A DNA stretch of 64,000 nucleotides from Primulina eburnea (Eukaryota > Streptophyta > Magnoliopsida > Lamiales > Gesneriaceae), in NCBI RefSeq assembly GCF_022965805.1, contig NC_133110.1, positions 33,542,317 through 33,606,316 of the forward strand, written 5' to 3'. Shown here piece by piece: positions 39,315 to 50,989 of the stretch. Position 1 is the stretch's first letter. Each line of letters begins with the position of its first letter. The position numbers and the translations under genes are program-made. Under the pieces are notes generated by a model that was given only the letters and a program-made list of their open reading frames with translations, made no database searches and was not told the origin of the DNA.

Positions 39315-40340
39315 ATGGATTTCGTGACTCATTTACCTCGTTCGCCCAAGAGCTGTGATGCTATTTGGGTCATTATTGATCGGCTTTTGAAATCTGCACA
39401 TTTTATTCCGTATGAGCGAACTTATCCTTATAAAAGAATGGCCCGTTTATACATCGAGAATGTAGTGAGACTGCATGGTGTGCCAGTCTCAATTGTATCT
39501 GATCGTGATCCCAGATTTGCTTCTAAATTCTGGGGTAGTTTCCATGAAGCGATGGGTACGCGTTTGGCTATGAGTACTGCTTATCATCCTCAAACTGATG
39601 GCCAGACCGAGCATACGATTCAAACGTTGGAGGATATGTTGCGTGCTGTTGTGATGGACTTCAGAATGGGATGGAAAGATGCCTTACCATTGGTTGAATT
39701 TTCTTATAATAATAGCTTTCAGACGAGTATCGGTATGGCACCGTTTGAAGCTCTATATTGGAGACGATGTAGATCACCGTTATTCTTGGATGAGATTGGT
39801 GAGAGACAATTGATTGGGCCTGAAATGATACAGGAAATGAATGATAAGGTTCAGTTGTTACGACAGCAGATGAAAGCTGCTCAGGATCGTCAAACGAGTT
39901 ATGCGAATAAACAAAGACGACCCTTAGAATTCCAGAAAGGAAAATATCTCTTTTTAGAGGCAATGCTCGATTTGGCATGCGAGGGAAATTATCTCCTCGA
40001 TATGTTAGTCCATACGAGATTCTAGATCGAGTTGGTGATCTTGCGTATCGATTGGCATTGCCACCAGCTCTATCTGCTATTCACGATGTGTGTCATGTTT
40101 CTATGTTGAGGAAATATAAACCGGATCCATCACATGTACTTGCACCTGACGAGGTTGAACTGGATCCTTCTCTTTCCTATGTCGAACAACCTGTTCGTAT
40201 TATGGATCGAAAGGAAAAGATATTGCGAAATAAATCGATTATTTTGTTCGAGTAAAATGGACACGACATGGGGTGGAAGAGTCGACGTAGGAGTTGGAAA
40301 GCAAAATGCGAGATTCATATCCGCATTTATTTGATGCTAA
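39315..40340 (+). pseudogene. gypsy-2 integrase core and chromodomain
   Basis: MDFVTHLPRSPKSCDAIWVIIDRL opens the integrase core (39315). SDRDPRF and, 35 residues later, the Glu of DGQTE complete the D,D-35-E triad. NNSFQTSIGMAPFEALYWRRCRSPL follows. A one-base shift near 39980-40020 separates the GPY/F-like part (LSPRYVSPYEILDRVG, LRKYKPDPSHVL). The tail VEQPVRIMDRKEKILRNK leads, after another shift near 40250, to RVKWTRHGVEEST(stop)ELESKMRDSYPHLF, a chromodomain whose conserved Trp codon is TAG. This confirms a chromovirus. Confidence 0.9.
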
Positions 40341-40412
40341 TCCATATGTTCCATTGTATTCAATGTATACTGATCCGTTTACTGATTTTAGTTTTGATAT
40401 GTACTATAACTG

Positions 40413-40414
40413 GT

Positions 40415-40481
<67 letters not shown>
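40413..40481. repeat. TA microsatellite left of the foldback element
   Basis: About 34 TA units immediately left of the inverted repeat. A matching array (40655-40727) lies on its right. Confidence 0.85.
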
Positions 40482-40485
<4 letters not shown>

Positions 40486-40650
40486 TTTTGTTATCCTGCA
40501 CACCCACCGTGCACACCTCCGTAAGCACCTATGAGGTGTCACTCACCTATTGGATGTGATGGAATATAGAAAAATTGCGCATCCAATGGGTGAGTGACAC
40601 CTCCTAGGTGCTCACGGAGGTGTGCACGGTGGGTGTGCAGGATAACAAAA

Positions 40651-40654
<4 letters not shown>
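40482..40654. mobile_element. 173-bp foldback MITE within a TA microsatellite
   Basis: Starts ACAGTTTTGTTATCCTGCAC and ends with its inverse. The two arms (about 75 nt each) match with three differences around a loop of about 23 nt (TGATGGAATATAGAAAAATTGCG). It is flanked on both sides by TA repeats, so a TA target duplication (Tc1/mariner type) is likely but cannot be proven in this context. No coding capacity. Confidence 0.88.

Positions 40655-40727
<73 letters not shown>
40655..40727. repeat. TA microsatellite right of the foldback element
   Basis: About 36 TA units. The array continues the left one if the MITE is removed. Confidence 0.85.
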
Positions 40728-40729
<2 letters not shown>

Positions 40730-40795
40730 TGCCAATGTTATGTATATAGAGATGTTTGAGATTTCGATGACGAAATCTTTTAAGAGGGGGAGAAA

Positions 40796-42706
40796 TGTGA
40801 GAACCCGAGACTAAAATAGTTTTGATGGCATTTTGGTTAATAAATTGAAATATTTTCAATTTATTTTGATGGTACTTTCGTAAATAAGTTGAAAAATAAT
40901 GAATTAATTTTAAGGACAAAGTGGTAAATAGTGACATATTTTTGTCATATGAAGTCCAAATGATTTGAGATTTGGATATGACATAGAAAACTCAAAGATA
41001 GAGAAGTTTCATGTTTTGAGTTTTGGAAAATTTGATCGTTTAACTGGTCCAAATAGATATACCGATGTTAAAATGTTAAATAATATATATTATATTATTT
41101 TATTAATATAATATAATATAATATTAAAAAAACAAAAAAAAAACAATTGATATATATGAAACTTACGTAAGTTTCATTTCTCAAGAACTTACAGAAGAAG
41201 AAAAGGAGAGAGAGGAATAAGGGTTTTCGATTTTCTTTTCGATCGTGCGATTTATCTGTTTATCTAATCAACGAACCGATTTCAGTTCTGGGATCGTTGT
41301 CACGAGGTCTTCGATTTGAGGTATAAATTTTATGTTTTTGGTTATGTTTGAAATTCATCGATTTTTAGATTAAATCCGATAAATTGTTAAATCATACAGA
41401 AACTGAATATTGTTGAATAGTGTATGATTTTAACGAAGAATAGATGATTATAGTGATGTTATTTTGAATTATTCCCAATTTATTATAATTAGGGAATTTA
41501 ACAATTGAGATTGAAGTGTTATTTGTCAGTGGTTATTAATTCTGATTATATATGCGGTAGAGTAATCGACAAGAAACTAAGTTTTGAAGTCGAAATTGAA
41601 TTATGTTATGATTTGAATTTGATATGAATTTTCAAAGTTTCAAAATATATTTGAAACTTATATTATTGAATTTGAATATATTATTGAATGAAATGAATGT
41701 GTTATTGATGTAGATAGAGTATTATATTGATATCTTCAAGCTGCATCAATTGGAAACGAAGAATTGAGGTATGTTGCGACCGGGTAACATACGACAGGTG
41801 TCTGTATTATATGATATATGTTGGATTGATTTGATTGATTTGGATGAGATTATGTGTCTATATGCCTTATATGTTGATTTGATGTGGCATACATGACATT
41901 ATGATTGGAATATCGATGTATAAAATAAATGTTTTGTTAACACCCATCGTTTGATACATACATCGATACATGACATGCACGTTGAGCTATGATCCTTGGA
42001 TACCCTGATATGATTTGATTGGATTCTGGGTTTGTGAACACAATTGCTATGTTGGTATTATATGACCCGTAAAGAATAGACAATTGTGGCCCCGATGATT
42101 GGATATGAGATTTGGGATTTGATGGCGCTTTGTCGACGCTATCATACGAGTATCCTTTATTGAGGCCGGTGTGCCAGCTCGAGCATTGATTTAATAGCGA
42201 TTCGTTTGATTCTGACATGTGCTCAGTGGATGGGCATATTACCTGATACCTCCACGACATACATGCATTGCATACCATATATCATTGTTTAGATACTTGT
42301 GGTATATATGATGGTTGTTCCATATGGAGCTTTGCTCACCCCCAAGGGGGACTGTTGTTGTCTTTGTGTGTGGACAATGGCAGGTACTCTAGGATATCAG
42401 GAGACCAGAGAGGGTGCTTCTGGAGGGAGCCACAGTTTGAGTTGAGGCTTATATTTTGTTCCCAGTATATATGTATATATATTTATCTTTATACCGGGGC
42501 ATGTCCTGAGGATATGAGTTGTTTGTATATGATTGGCTTTGATTATGTGTGGGCATGTTTATGATGTGAGATGAAATACTATTTTTAGTATTCAAATAAA
42601 ATGATTTGGGCTCATTGTAAAGAAAATTTAAACTCGTTTTCCGCTGTAATTAATTAGCTCTAATCAGATTGCATTGTAATAACGATTAGGAGCTAAGGGC
42701 CCCACA
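40796..42706 (+). repeat. gypsy-2 3' LTR
   Basis: 1,911 bp, a copy of 33813-35703, preceded by the polypurine tract and followed by the GAGTG duplication. Confidence 0.92.
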
Positions 42707-42711
42707 GAGTG

Positions 42712-42888
42712 CAACCATCTACATCTTGGAAAATGTGAATGGGGATAATTTAAATGTTTCTACTGCAAGGAGGTTGGACACAAAGCTACTGATTGCCCAA
42801 AGAGGAAAGCAGCTACTACGGCACGAGCTTATGTTATGAATGCCGAGGAAGCTGAGGAAGAGACAGACACTACACTCATTACGGGTAA
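42712..42888 (+). pseudogene. gypsy-1 gag zinc knuckle and end
   Basis: Joins directly to 33812. NHLHLGKCEWG.. is followed by the knuckle CFYCKEVGHKATDC (C-x2-C-x4-H-x4-C), then PKRKAATTARAYVMNAEEAEEETDTTLITG. The frame then meets a GTAACC donor-like site at 42886-42888 and an intron-like stretch. Confidence 0.85.
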
Positions 42889-43452
42889 CCTAGTCATTTA
42901 ACATTTTTTATTGCTTGTTATTGCATGAAATGGTAAATTGGTTATAAGAATTGATTTGGGAACAAGATTTAACCTAAAATAAATTAGGTTGCATGTGCTA
43001 CTTAGTTGGATTTAAGTTATGATCTTAGAAACCATAGAAATGATATTAATTTTGTGCCATATTTTATTTGATTACAAATAAAAAGTAGAGGGCCATAATT
43101 TAAAGAAAAACATAACTAAGGGATTTATAGGGGTTTCGAAATTATTGGGGTCAAAATTACAGTTTCAAAAATTTGAGGTCTAAAATATAATTTTCGATAA
43201 TTAAGGGACCAAAACGCAATTAACCAAAAGAGAAGGGGCTTTTATGAAATTACCAAATTCTTAAGGACCATGATTGTAGTTTTTGAAATCTTAAAGGACT
43301 AAAAAGAAAAAGTCCGAAAATATAAGGGCCTTAATGCAAATATCCGAAAATTGGAGGGCTAAAATGTAATTTTTTAAGAAATGCTTAAGTTCAACACGCA
43401 GTCTTCATATAACTTTGGGAATTAATGATAGTAAATCCTTAAATTTCATCAG
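42886..43452 (+). other. intron-like spacer between gag and protease of gypsy-1, with ~30-bp degenerate repeats
   Basis: A non-coding insert of about 565 bp between ...TTLITG and GKDL..IFAAWRIILGMATYALLDSG. It starts with GTAACC and ends TTTCATCAG, as an intron would. From about 43080 to 43380 it contains at least five degenerate units like AAGGACCAAAATGCAATTTCCGAAAA. Either a spliced intron or a spacer; no transcript evidence. Confidence 0.5.
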
Positions 43453-45290
43453 GAAAAGATTTAAAAGACATTTTCGCCGCATGGAGGATCATTCTAGGTA
43501 TGGCTACCTATGCACTGCTAGATTCGGGAGCTACACATTCTTTTATATCTGAAACCTTCATCAAAAGACTGAATATTACTCCTCAAGATATGGGTTTGGG
43601 TTTCAAAGTTTTTATTCCATCCGGTGATCAAATGCTCACGTCTAAGATTGTCAAGAATCTGGACCTTCGTTTATTCAAGGATGTGCGAGCAGATCTTATT
43701 GTGCTTCCTATGCCCGAATTTTATATTATACACGGCATGAATTGGTTATCAGAAAATGGAGCTTCCATTGATTTCATCAGCGAACATTGTCTATTCGACC
43801 GCCTAGTGGTAAACCTTTTGTCTTTTAGGCGGCGAGAAACAAGCAAATGCCACACATTATCCCTTTTCTATGTGCGAGGAAGCTTATTAAGCGGGGATGC
43901 CAAGCTTTTCTAGCATGTGTCACCACCACACATGCATCTATCAATCAAAAGTTAGAAGATGTTGATATTGTCAGATATTTTCCTAGCGTCATTCTCGAGG
44001 ACGTTTATGGTATTCCACCTGATCGTAAAGTGGAATTCTATATTGATCTTATTCCAGGCATCGTTCCTATGTCTAAAGAGCCTTATCGTCTAGCACCCGC
44101 TGAAATGAAAGAATTGAAAGATCAAATCCAAGAATTGCTAGACAAGGGTTTCATTCGCCCTAGTTATTCTCCATGGGGTGCACCGGTGTTATTTGTGAAA
44201 AAGAAATATGGTAGTATGCGTCTTTGCATCGATTATCGAGAGCTTAATAGAGTCACTATCAAAAACAAGTATCTACTGCCAAGAATTGAAGATTTATTTG
44301 ATCAGTTTCAAGGATCATCGATATTTTCTAAGATTGATTTGCGATCTGGATACCATCAATTGAAAGTAAAAGAGTCAGATGCACACAAGACGGCATTTCG
44401 CATGAGATATGGGCACTATGAGTTTATGATCATGCCATTTGGATTGACCAATGTGCCAGCGATCTTCATGGATCTCATGAATCGCGTATTTCAGCCGTAT
44501 CTGGATCAGTTTATTATAGTCTTCATTGATGATATATTGATCTATTCCAAGAGCAGAGAGGAGCATAGTCGCCATTTGAGGACAGCGCTGCAAGTTCTAC
44601 AAGATAGGAAGCTATATGAAAATTCAGCAAGTGCGAGTTTTGGTTTGATAGGTTGGCATTCTTAGGCCACATCATTTCTAGTAGTGGAGTGGATGTCGAT
44701 CCAAGTAAAGTTGAGGCAGTGAAAGAGTGGCCAGTGCCGAAGAGTGTTACTGAGATTCGCAGCTTCTTGGGAGCAGGCTATTATCGCAAGTTTATACAGG
44801 GGTTCTCATCTATAGCGGTACCTATGACCGCCTTGACAAAGAAAAATGCAAAGTTTTTTTGGGGACCCGAGTGCCAAGACAGTTTTGACAAGTTGAAGCA
44901 AGCCTTGATATCAGCACATGTGTTATCTATGTCATCGGGGAAAGAGGAGTATGTACTTTATACCGACGCTGCTAAACTTGGTTTGGACGCAGTTCTAATG
45001 CAAAACGACCAAGTTGTCGCCTATACGTCGAGGCAGGTGAAAATTCACAAGAAGATCTACCCTACTCATGATCTTGAGCTTGCAGCAGTAGTCTTTGCAC
45101 TAAAGATTTGAAGACACTACCTTTATGGGGAGAAGTGCAAAATATTCACCGACCATAAAAGTTTGAAATACTTCTTCACCCAAAAGGAGTTGAATATGAG
45201 ACAGCGCAGATGGCTTGAGTTGGTAAAGGACTATGATTGTGACATTAGCTACAATCCGGCAAAGACCGTTTCAGTCCGAGCTATAGCGGT
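43453..45290 (+). pseudogene. gypsy-1 protease, RT and RNase H remnant
   Basis: Protease TYALLDSGATHSFISETFIKRL (43503-43570). RT in the next frame (43930-44640): [63 protein letters not shown] and catalytic [15 protein letters not shown] (44506-44552). A shift near 44650 leads to [21 protein letters not shown] and YYRKFIQGFSSIA. RNase H has LYTDAAKLGLDAVLMQ, then TGA at 45109 in place of Trp, and [22 protein letters not shown]. The [14 protein letters not shown] end shows loss of the usual ADALSRK segment. Confidence 0.9.
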
Positions 45291-45397
45291 TTGAGCTTAC
45301 AATGTATGCTAGGGGCGAGGCCCCTAATCTTGCCACATTATCAGTACAGTCGATTTTGAGAGATAGAATTTGGGATGGATAGTCCACAGATGAGCAG

Positions 45398-46345
45398 TTG
45401 CAAAAGTGGAGAGCTAGAGATGAAGCCAAGGACCGGAATTTATATGCAATGGTGGATGGTTTAGTTCGTTATCGAGATCGACTAAGGGTTCTAAGTGACG
45501 ATTCTTTGAGAGATCTTATTATGAAGGAAGCCCATGACACACCTTACTCCATCCATCTGGGAAGTACGAAAATGTACAAAGATTTGCAGTTGTTATATTG
45601 GTGGCTAGGCATGAAGAGGGACATCATGAGATTTGTATCCGAGTGTTTGAATTGTCAACAAGTTAAAGCAGAGCATCAAATACCAGCGGAAAAATTGAAG
45701 CCACTCCATATTCCCGAGTGGAAATGGGAAAATATCACCATGGACTTTGTTGTGGGATTGCCAAAGACTGTTAAGGGATTGAATGCCATTTGGGTGATAG
45801 TGGATCGTCTTACGAAATCAGCGCATTTTCTACCTATTAAGACGACATTCACCATGATTCAGTATGCAGAGTTATATATTCGGGAGATAATTCGTGTGCA
45901 TGGGATTCCAGTGTCAATTGTTTCTGACAGAGATCCGAGATTTACGTCATCTTTTTGGAAAAGTTTGCATGTAGCGATGGGGACCAAGTTATTATTCAGT
46001 ACAGCATTCCATCCTCAAATCGATGATCAGTCCGAAAAAGTTATACAGATTTTGGAAGATCTACTGCGAGCATGTGTTATTGATTTCCAAGGCAGTTGGG
46101 AACCAAAGTTACCTCTAGTGGAGTTCACCTACAACAATAGTTTCCAACATCAATCGGGATGGCTCCTTTTGACTTATGAGGAAAGACCTGTCCAAATCTT
46201 GGGAAGGCAAGAAAGAAATTGTGAAACAAAGTCATTCACATGGTCAAGGTCAAGTAGCTGAATCACTCGGAAGAGGAAGCTACTTGGGAAACCAAGAGAG
46301 ACTTAAAGAGTCGCTACCCAGAACTATTCGGTAAGTTCTGATTTC
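45398..46345 (+). pseudogene. gypsy-1 integrase with internal deletion and chromodomain remnant
   Basis: The zinc finger has EAHDTPYSIHLGSTKMY...CLNCQQVKAEH (Pro of HPG is Leu). The core has WENITMDFVVGLPKT, IPVSIVSDRDPRFTSSFW and, 35 residues later, the Glu of DQSEK, so the catalytic triad survives. After VEFTYNNSFQHQSGW the sequence jumps to LTYEERPVQILGRQER. The usual rest of integrase, including the GPY/F-like part, is deleted. In a shifted frame HSEEEATWETKRDLKSRYPELFG (46260-46335) is the chromodomain end. Confidence 0.88.
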
Positions 46346-46378
46346 GAGGACGAAATTTTATTTAAGAGGGGGAGGAAT

Positions 46379-49300
46379 TGTAAGGTCCAAAATTAAGAAG
46401 ACGTAATCCAACTGCACGCGAATCTAGGAAACATGAAAAACGAGTAATTAATTGGTTTTAATTGCTAATCAATTATGTGGCATACACTCTTATGTGTTAA
46501 ATAGGATTTTATTATCATCATGCACAAAACTGTTTTTTTAAGAAATATGCAACTGACGATCGAGTAACGGGGACCGAGGGCTGAAAAACGTAAAATGTTT
46601 TTATTAAATAATTGTTTTTAATTATTTAAAATATGAGTGTTGCTTTTTCATATTTTTGAAAATAAAAGATTTTGAGGTGATTTTATACGACGGGACGTAA
46701 ATTTTATCGGTGTTGGTTTTTCAATACAAATGCGAGCTTTTTGGCAACCCGGCTAATAAATTCACAAATTTATTTAAACAAAAACCTTTTTATTATTTTA
46801 TTAAATCCTAATTAAGATTAATGGGCTTAATTTATTGGCTTAATAGGCCTAAGCCTAGATAGTAGTTTAATTAGTATTTAAAAGGTTAAAACCCTACTCC
46901 TTGCAACACTAACTCACGGTCACACACTCCACAAATTCTGAAACGCTCCCCACCACCCCTTACACGATTGACACTTGCACACCACATAGTAGAAGGGTTT
47001 TCATGAGGCTCAAGGGGATTCAAAGCCAAGGTTCTTGCATGTTCTTCGTCGTCAACATTATTTCGTGCGTATAAAACGCAAAGGCACGCAATACATCTCC
47101 TTTTCTCATCCATCATATCATAATATTGTTTTAATTATTGTATGCATGAAGAACATGAACTTATTTTCTTTATTTTCGGATTTATGGTATGCACAAGAGG
47201 TAAACTCATGATTCTATGATTTAAATTCATGTTTTATATTGTGAAGAGGCTGCCATGATCTTAGGTGATGAAAAAGTGATGATATACATGATTTTAATAG
47301 GTGCTAACTCAGGATAAAACCCTGCACCTCAAGCAACTCACCAAATCGTTTTTTTCTGTCATGAAGCTTAGGGGTTCGGCTTTCATGTTCTAAAGGGAGG
47401 GTTGGCCTGGGCTTGGGTTCAGGGATGGCCTAGGGTCTGGTTGTGTCGAGGGCATAGTCCTAGCCAAGCTAGGACTCGGGTTAGAAGGTCTGGGAGGAGT
47501 CCTTGTAAACAAGAAGTCATACCCGAGAACTTGTGCAGGTTGGCGCGGGTTGTTGCGTGGGTTGTTGCGCGGCTTGCAGGGGAGGGAAGGCTTGGTCCAG
47601 GGCTCGTGGGCTGGGCTAGGGTGACTCATTATGGTCCTGTGAAGGTGCACTGGGGGTTGGTTCGGGTGCTGGGTAGACGGCTAGGTCCCTAGGTGTACAA
47701 AGCTAGAGTCCACTCAAAGTGCAACTCTCGGCCACTGCATGGGTGTGGTATGGGGGTCACGTTTTTGGGGTTTGGGATGGTTTCTAAGTGTTCTAAGGGT
47801 CTAGTAGGGTACTTTAGTATGTTGCTCAGGGTTTGGGTCAACTTGGTTTGGGGGTGACTCGAGAAAATCGAAAGATGGCTCGGGGTTGAAATTTATGTGT
47901 CATGTTAGGTTTTTTTCAAAGCAAAAATATTTGAAACATGGCTCACGTGGGTCGAGCCATGGTTCATAAGGGCTAAAATAATATAAAAAGTCTAAGTTTT
48001 AAGTTTAGGAATTTTATTCTAAATTTTGGGATTTTTTGGGATTAAAACACCTTCAAAACTACTAATTAAAGATTAATTGAAAAGCCTAATTTTTAAGCTA
48101 AATAAAATTATGGGAATTTTAATTTAAGCTTAAATAACTATTCGGGACATGTTAGAGTCAATGAATTCAAGAAAAAATTAAAATCGAGGAGTTTTACGTC
48201 TAGGTATAAAACGATCTTTTTACAGCTAAAAAAAATTAGTAAACGTCATGGCAGTGCTCTAAATGCTGTTTTTATGATATTATGATTATTTTTAAATGTT
48301 TATGAAATTTTCAAGATTAAATTATGATTTCTAAATGTCAATGAGATTTTTATGATTTAAGGAAGACATTTAAAAGACATGTTGCATGATTGGTTTCAAA
48401 AACAAAAATGTTATGTTATGAATGATTTTATAAAGTGAAGAGAATGTAAAACGTTGAAAGAAGTGAAGTAATTGTGACTAATTCGATAATGTTGGAGATA
48501 TCATGAGGCCAACGGTCCTAGTGAGAGCCCGACGATCGTATTTTCATTATTACGAATATGAGGATATGAGGTTATGAGGTAAAGGTAAGAATGAGAATAT
48601 CGTGAGTGGAAAAGGCCCCAGAGGAAGCCCGTTTATGGGAAAAGGCCCCAGAGGGAACGTCGACGGTCGTATTCTATTCGAAAGAGGATAGGCCATGGCC
48701 CAGTTGACCGATGAGAGCGTTGCTGGTGTCCCCCGCCGCCCAGTATTGCGGTTTCATGTAGATGGATCCATCGACTTTTGAGGTTTGAGCAAAGTCAGAA
48801 TTAACGATCTGAATTTAACAAGAGAAAAGGGAAATGAAAAGGAAAAATGTTTATGATCATGTTAAAAGGTTTTATATTATGTTATGTCATGTTGAGGAAA
48901 AAAAGAAAGGAAAAAGCTAAGGTTTATTTATGCATGTCATGAAAAAGTTATTTTTATGTAAAAGTATTTTCACTGTTGCATGTGGTTTTATACGTATTAT
49001 TTGTTATAAAGATTATGATAAGTTGAGTCTTTAGACTCACTAGGTGTGATGGATGCAGTTGAGTTTGAGGGAGGTCTTTACGTATGAACTGACTGGACTG
49101 AAGGTGCACAAAACCCGAATACCAGCGCTTCTACTTTTTCTGCATTTACGATTTATGATTTATATTAAAGATTTTATGACTATTTATTTATGCTTTTGAG
49201 AGATTTTTGAGATGTTTAATATGAGCTATACTTTTCAAATTTATTGTTTTTTTTATGTTTGGTAAAACATGCGACGATTTCATTTTTATGACTATTTCAT

Positions 49301-49448
49301 TTGATTTTAAAAATGCTAGTGGGTTGATGTTTTATTTTAAAGGGAAAATATTTTATATTTTCATGAGGTTTATGTATATGACCGAAAATTGAGTGTTTTT
49401 AAAAAAAATTCTCGTACCTTTTAAGCTATAAAAAGGGCAGACGTTTCA
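46379..49448 (+). repeat. gypsy-1 3' LTR
   Basis: 3,070 bp, a copy of 29558-32601, with more numerous differences than between the gypsy-2 LTRs. Ends at 49448 followed by CATTG. Confidence 0.92.
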
Positions 49449-49479
49449 CATTGTACATGACCATCATCACAAGGGAGAG

Positions 49480-49756
49480 TGTTAAAAATAAAGAATTATT
49501 GAATAATGAAAAATAAGAGTTGACATATTTGAATGTTGAAAATAAGAGTTGTAAATATTGAAAATTAGTGTGTAATGATGTATGTAATGATGTTTTTATT
49601 TTTGGATTATTTTTCCAAATAAATTCTATAAATAGGTCTATCAATTTATGAAAAAAATCATAATTGACAAGAGAAAAAATTTTATAAAGTGTGTAGTTTG
49701 ATATATTTTATGGGTTTGAGAGTTTTACTTTTTACCGTAAATTTGTACGTTTAACA
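49480..49756 (+). repeat. copia 3' LTR
   Basis: A 277-bp LTR beginning TGTTAAAAATAAAGAATT after the polypurine tract AAGGGAGAG and ending ACGTTTAACA. It is followed by AATGT (49757-49761). Confidence 0.88.
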
Positions 49757-49761
49757 AATGT

Positions 49762-50036
49762 CACTTCTTTTTACAAATATACATGTACAATGAATTTTAT
49801 TTTATTTTATTTTATTTTATTAATTCAAATGATATTATAGTGAAAAGTGGTGATATTCTATGTTAATAAATTTATTTTTGTTTTAAGCGAAAACTACATT
49901 TTGAATAATAATTTTTTAATTACTTACTTATTTTTAAAAATTAATAAAATTTCAAAATCTCGATATTATTGGTGTATTAAATATAGCTTTTATAGAAAAA
50001 CATTCAAGTTAAAATTTAATAATCCCATTACTTATT
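49762..50036. other. AT-rich intergenic DNA
   Basis: No gene. Contains a TTTTA/TTTTAT run (49797-49820) and the 9-bp TSD of the next MITE (50028-50036). Confidence 0.5.
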
Positions 50037-50199
50037 GACAAAAATTTGTGTGAGACGGTCTCACGGGTCATATTTGTGAGACAGATCTCTTATTTGAGTC
50101 ATTCATGAAAAAGTATTACTTTTTATGCTAAAAATATTACTTTTTATTGTGCATATGGGTAGGGTTGACCCGTGAGACGTTCTCACATGAGACCTACTC
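50037..50199 (+). mobile_element. MITE, 'GTGAGACGGTCTCAC' family, copy D, 9-bp TSD
   Basis: A 163-bp copy starting GACAAAAATTTGTGTGAGAC and ending CATGAGACCTACTC, flanked by TTACTTATT (50028-50036 and 50200-50208). Shorter than copy C because the segment between GGTTGACCCG and the last palindrome is missing. Confidence 0.87.
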
Positions 50200-50208
50200 T
50201 TACTTATT

Positions 50209-50989
50209 TTAATTAATAAATAATAAGTAACAAAGAGGTCAAACACCTTCCAGATCCTTTCAGAAAAACACTCAAACCAAATCATTTATTTCAAATCAAA
50301 ATTTCCGGTTCAAACCTAAATTATTTCATTTATTCAATCGAAGAAAGAAAAATGTCATTTCATTATATTATATTTAGATCGATGGGTTTGTAGTTTTAGA
50401 AAAGCAAAACTTTATACTTCATATTGTATTTGGATTGATGGATTTGTAGTTTTAGATAAGCAAAACTTTATACTTCAAATCCACTACTTGTATGTTTATA
50501 TAGTGTTTCATGTTAATCATGATGTATTTAAAGTTCATTATTGAATCTATAATCGAAATTCATTGATTTCAAATTATTTCGCTGAATACAACCTAAACTT
50601 TTACTAACGATATCAGATATGACCGAAGATCTTATATATGTGTCACACGAGAACTACGCTTGTAGCGACAACTCAAGTTTCGATTAGTTGCATTTTTTCA
50701 AACCACGACTTTTTGGTTCTAATTGGTTGGTTGAGTGTGAGAAAGATGGTTCCAAAGTTTCGCCGCTCAACTCTCCACTGGAAGCTTACATTTGGTTGGG
50801 CTGTCAACGGGCCCACCAGCCCAAAGGAGGCAATAAATTAATTTTGTGGGCCCGTTTGATGGATTTGTCAACATTCCAACCAACTAGGCTTGAAGCCTAT
50901 CAGCCCAAAAAATCTGGTGGCTTCTGATGGCGACTTTCCATTATAAACGCAACCATATTGTAACAATTTTGATAGAGATACAAACTTAC
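50209..50989. other. intergenic DNA without recognised genes
   Basis: AT-rich. Two near-copies of TTTGTAGTTTTAGA(A/T)AAGCAAAACTTTATACTTC lie at about 50388 and 50445. Short frames near 50640-50930 show no recognisable protein features. Confidence 0.45.

Larger units (their letters stand above)
33813..42706 (+). mobile_element. gypsy-2: Ty3/gypsy chromovirus inserted in gypsy-1 gag
   Basis: LTRs 33813-35703 and 40796-42706 (1,891 and 1,911 bp) start TGTGAGA(C/A)CCCGAGACTAAAATAG and end GCTAAGGGCCCCACA. The GAGTG duplications are perfect. PBS TGGTATCAGAGC is at 35708. The polypurine tract AAGAGGGGGAGAAA is at about 40782-40795. Total 8,894 bp. The LTRs differ at scattered sites and by a few indels, such as extra TA-rich bases near 41090-41120. 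It is the best-preserved element here but still has stops and frameshifts. Confidence 0.95.
29558..49448 (+). mobile_element. gypsy-1: Ty3/gypsy chromovirus (Tekay/Del type) inserted in copia
   Basis: LTRs 29558-32601 and 46379-49448 (3,044 and 3,070 bp), both starting TGTAAGGTCCAAAATTAAG and ending GGGCAGAC(A/G)TTTCA. The PBS TTAGTATCAGAGCC (32603-32616) is complementary in type to initiator tRNA-Met. A polypurine tract AAGAGGGGGAGGAAT lies just before the 3' LTR. The CATTG duplication is perfect. The element is 10,992 bp without gypsy-2. Coding regions are decayed and the integrase C-terminus has an internal deletion. Clade from long LTRs, PBS and chromodomain remnant. Confidence 0.94.
22740..49756 (+). 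mobile_element. Ty1/copia element, outermost level of the nest
   Basis: LTRs at 22740-22991 and 49480-49756 share starts TGTT(G/A)AAAATAAAGAATTATTGAAT and are flanked by AATGT. Internal order is leader, gag, protease, integrase, RT, RNase H, as in copia. After removing the solo LTR (25847-26637 plus 5 bp) and gypsy-1 (29558-49448 plus 5 bp) the element is 6,325 bp. Coding parts carry many stops and frameshifts, so it is non-autonomous. It is the oldest of the nested set. Confidence 0.93.

Noticed and set aside
40413..40727. Open frames reading Ile-Tyr repeats (also 28133-28208 and 52963-52995)
   Set aside because: A TA microsatellite translates as (IY)n in every frame and is not a protein.
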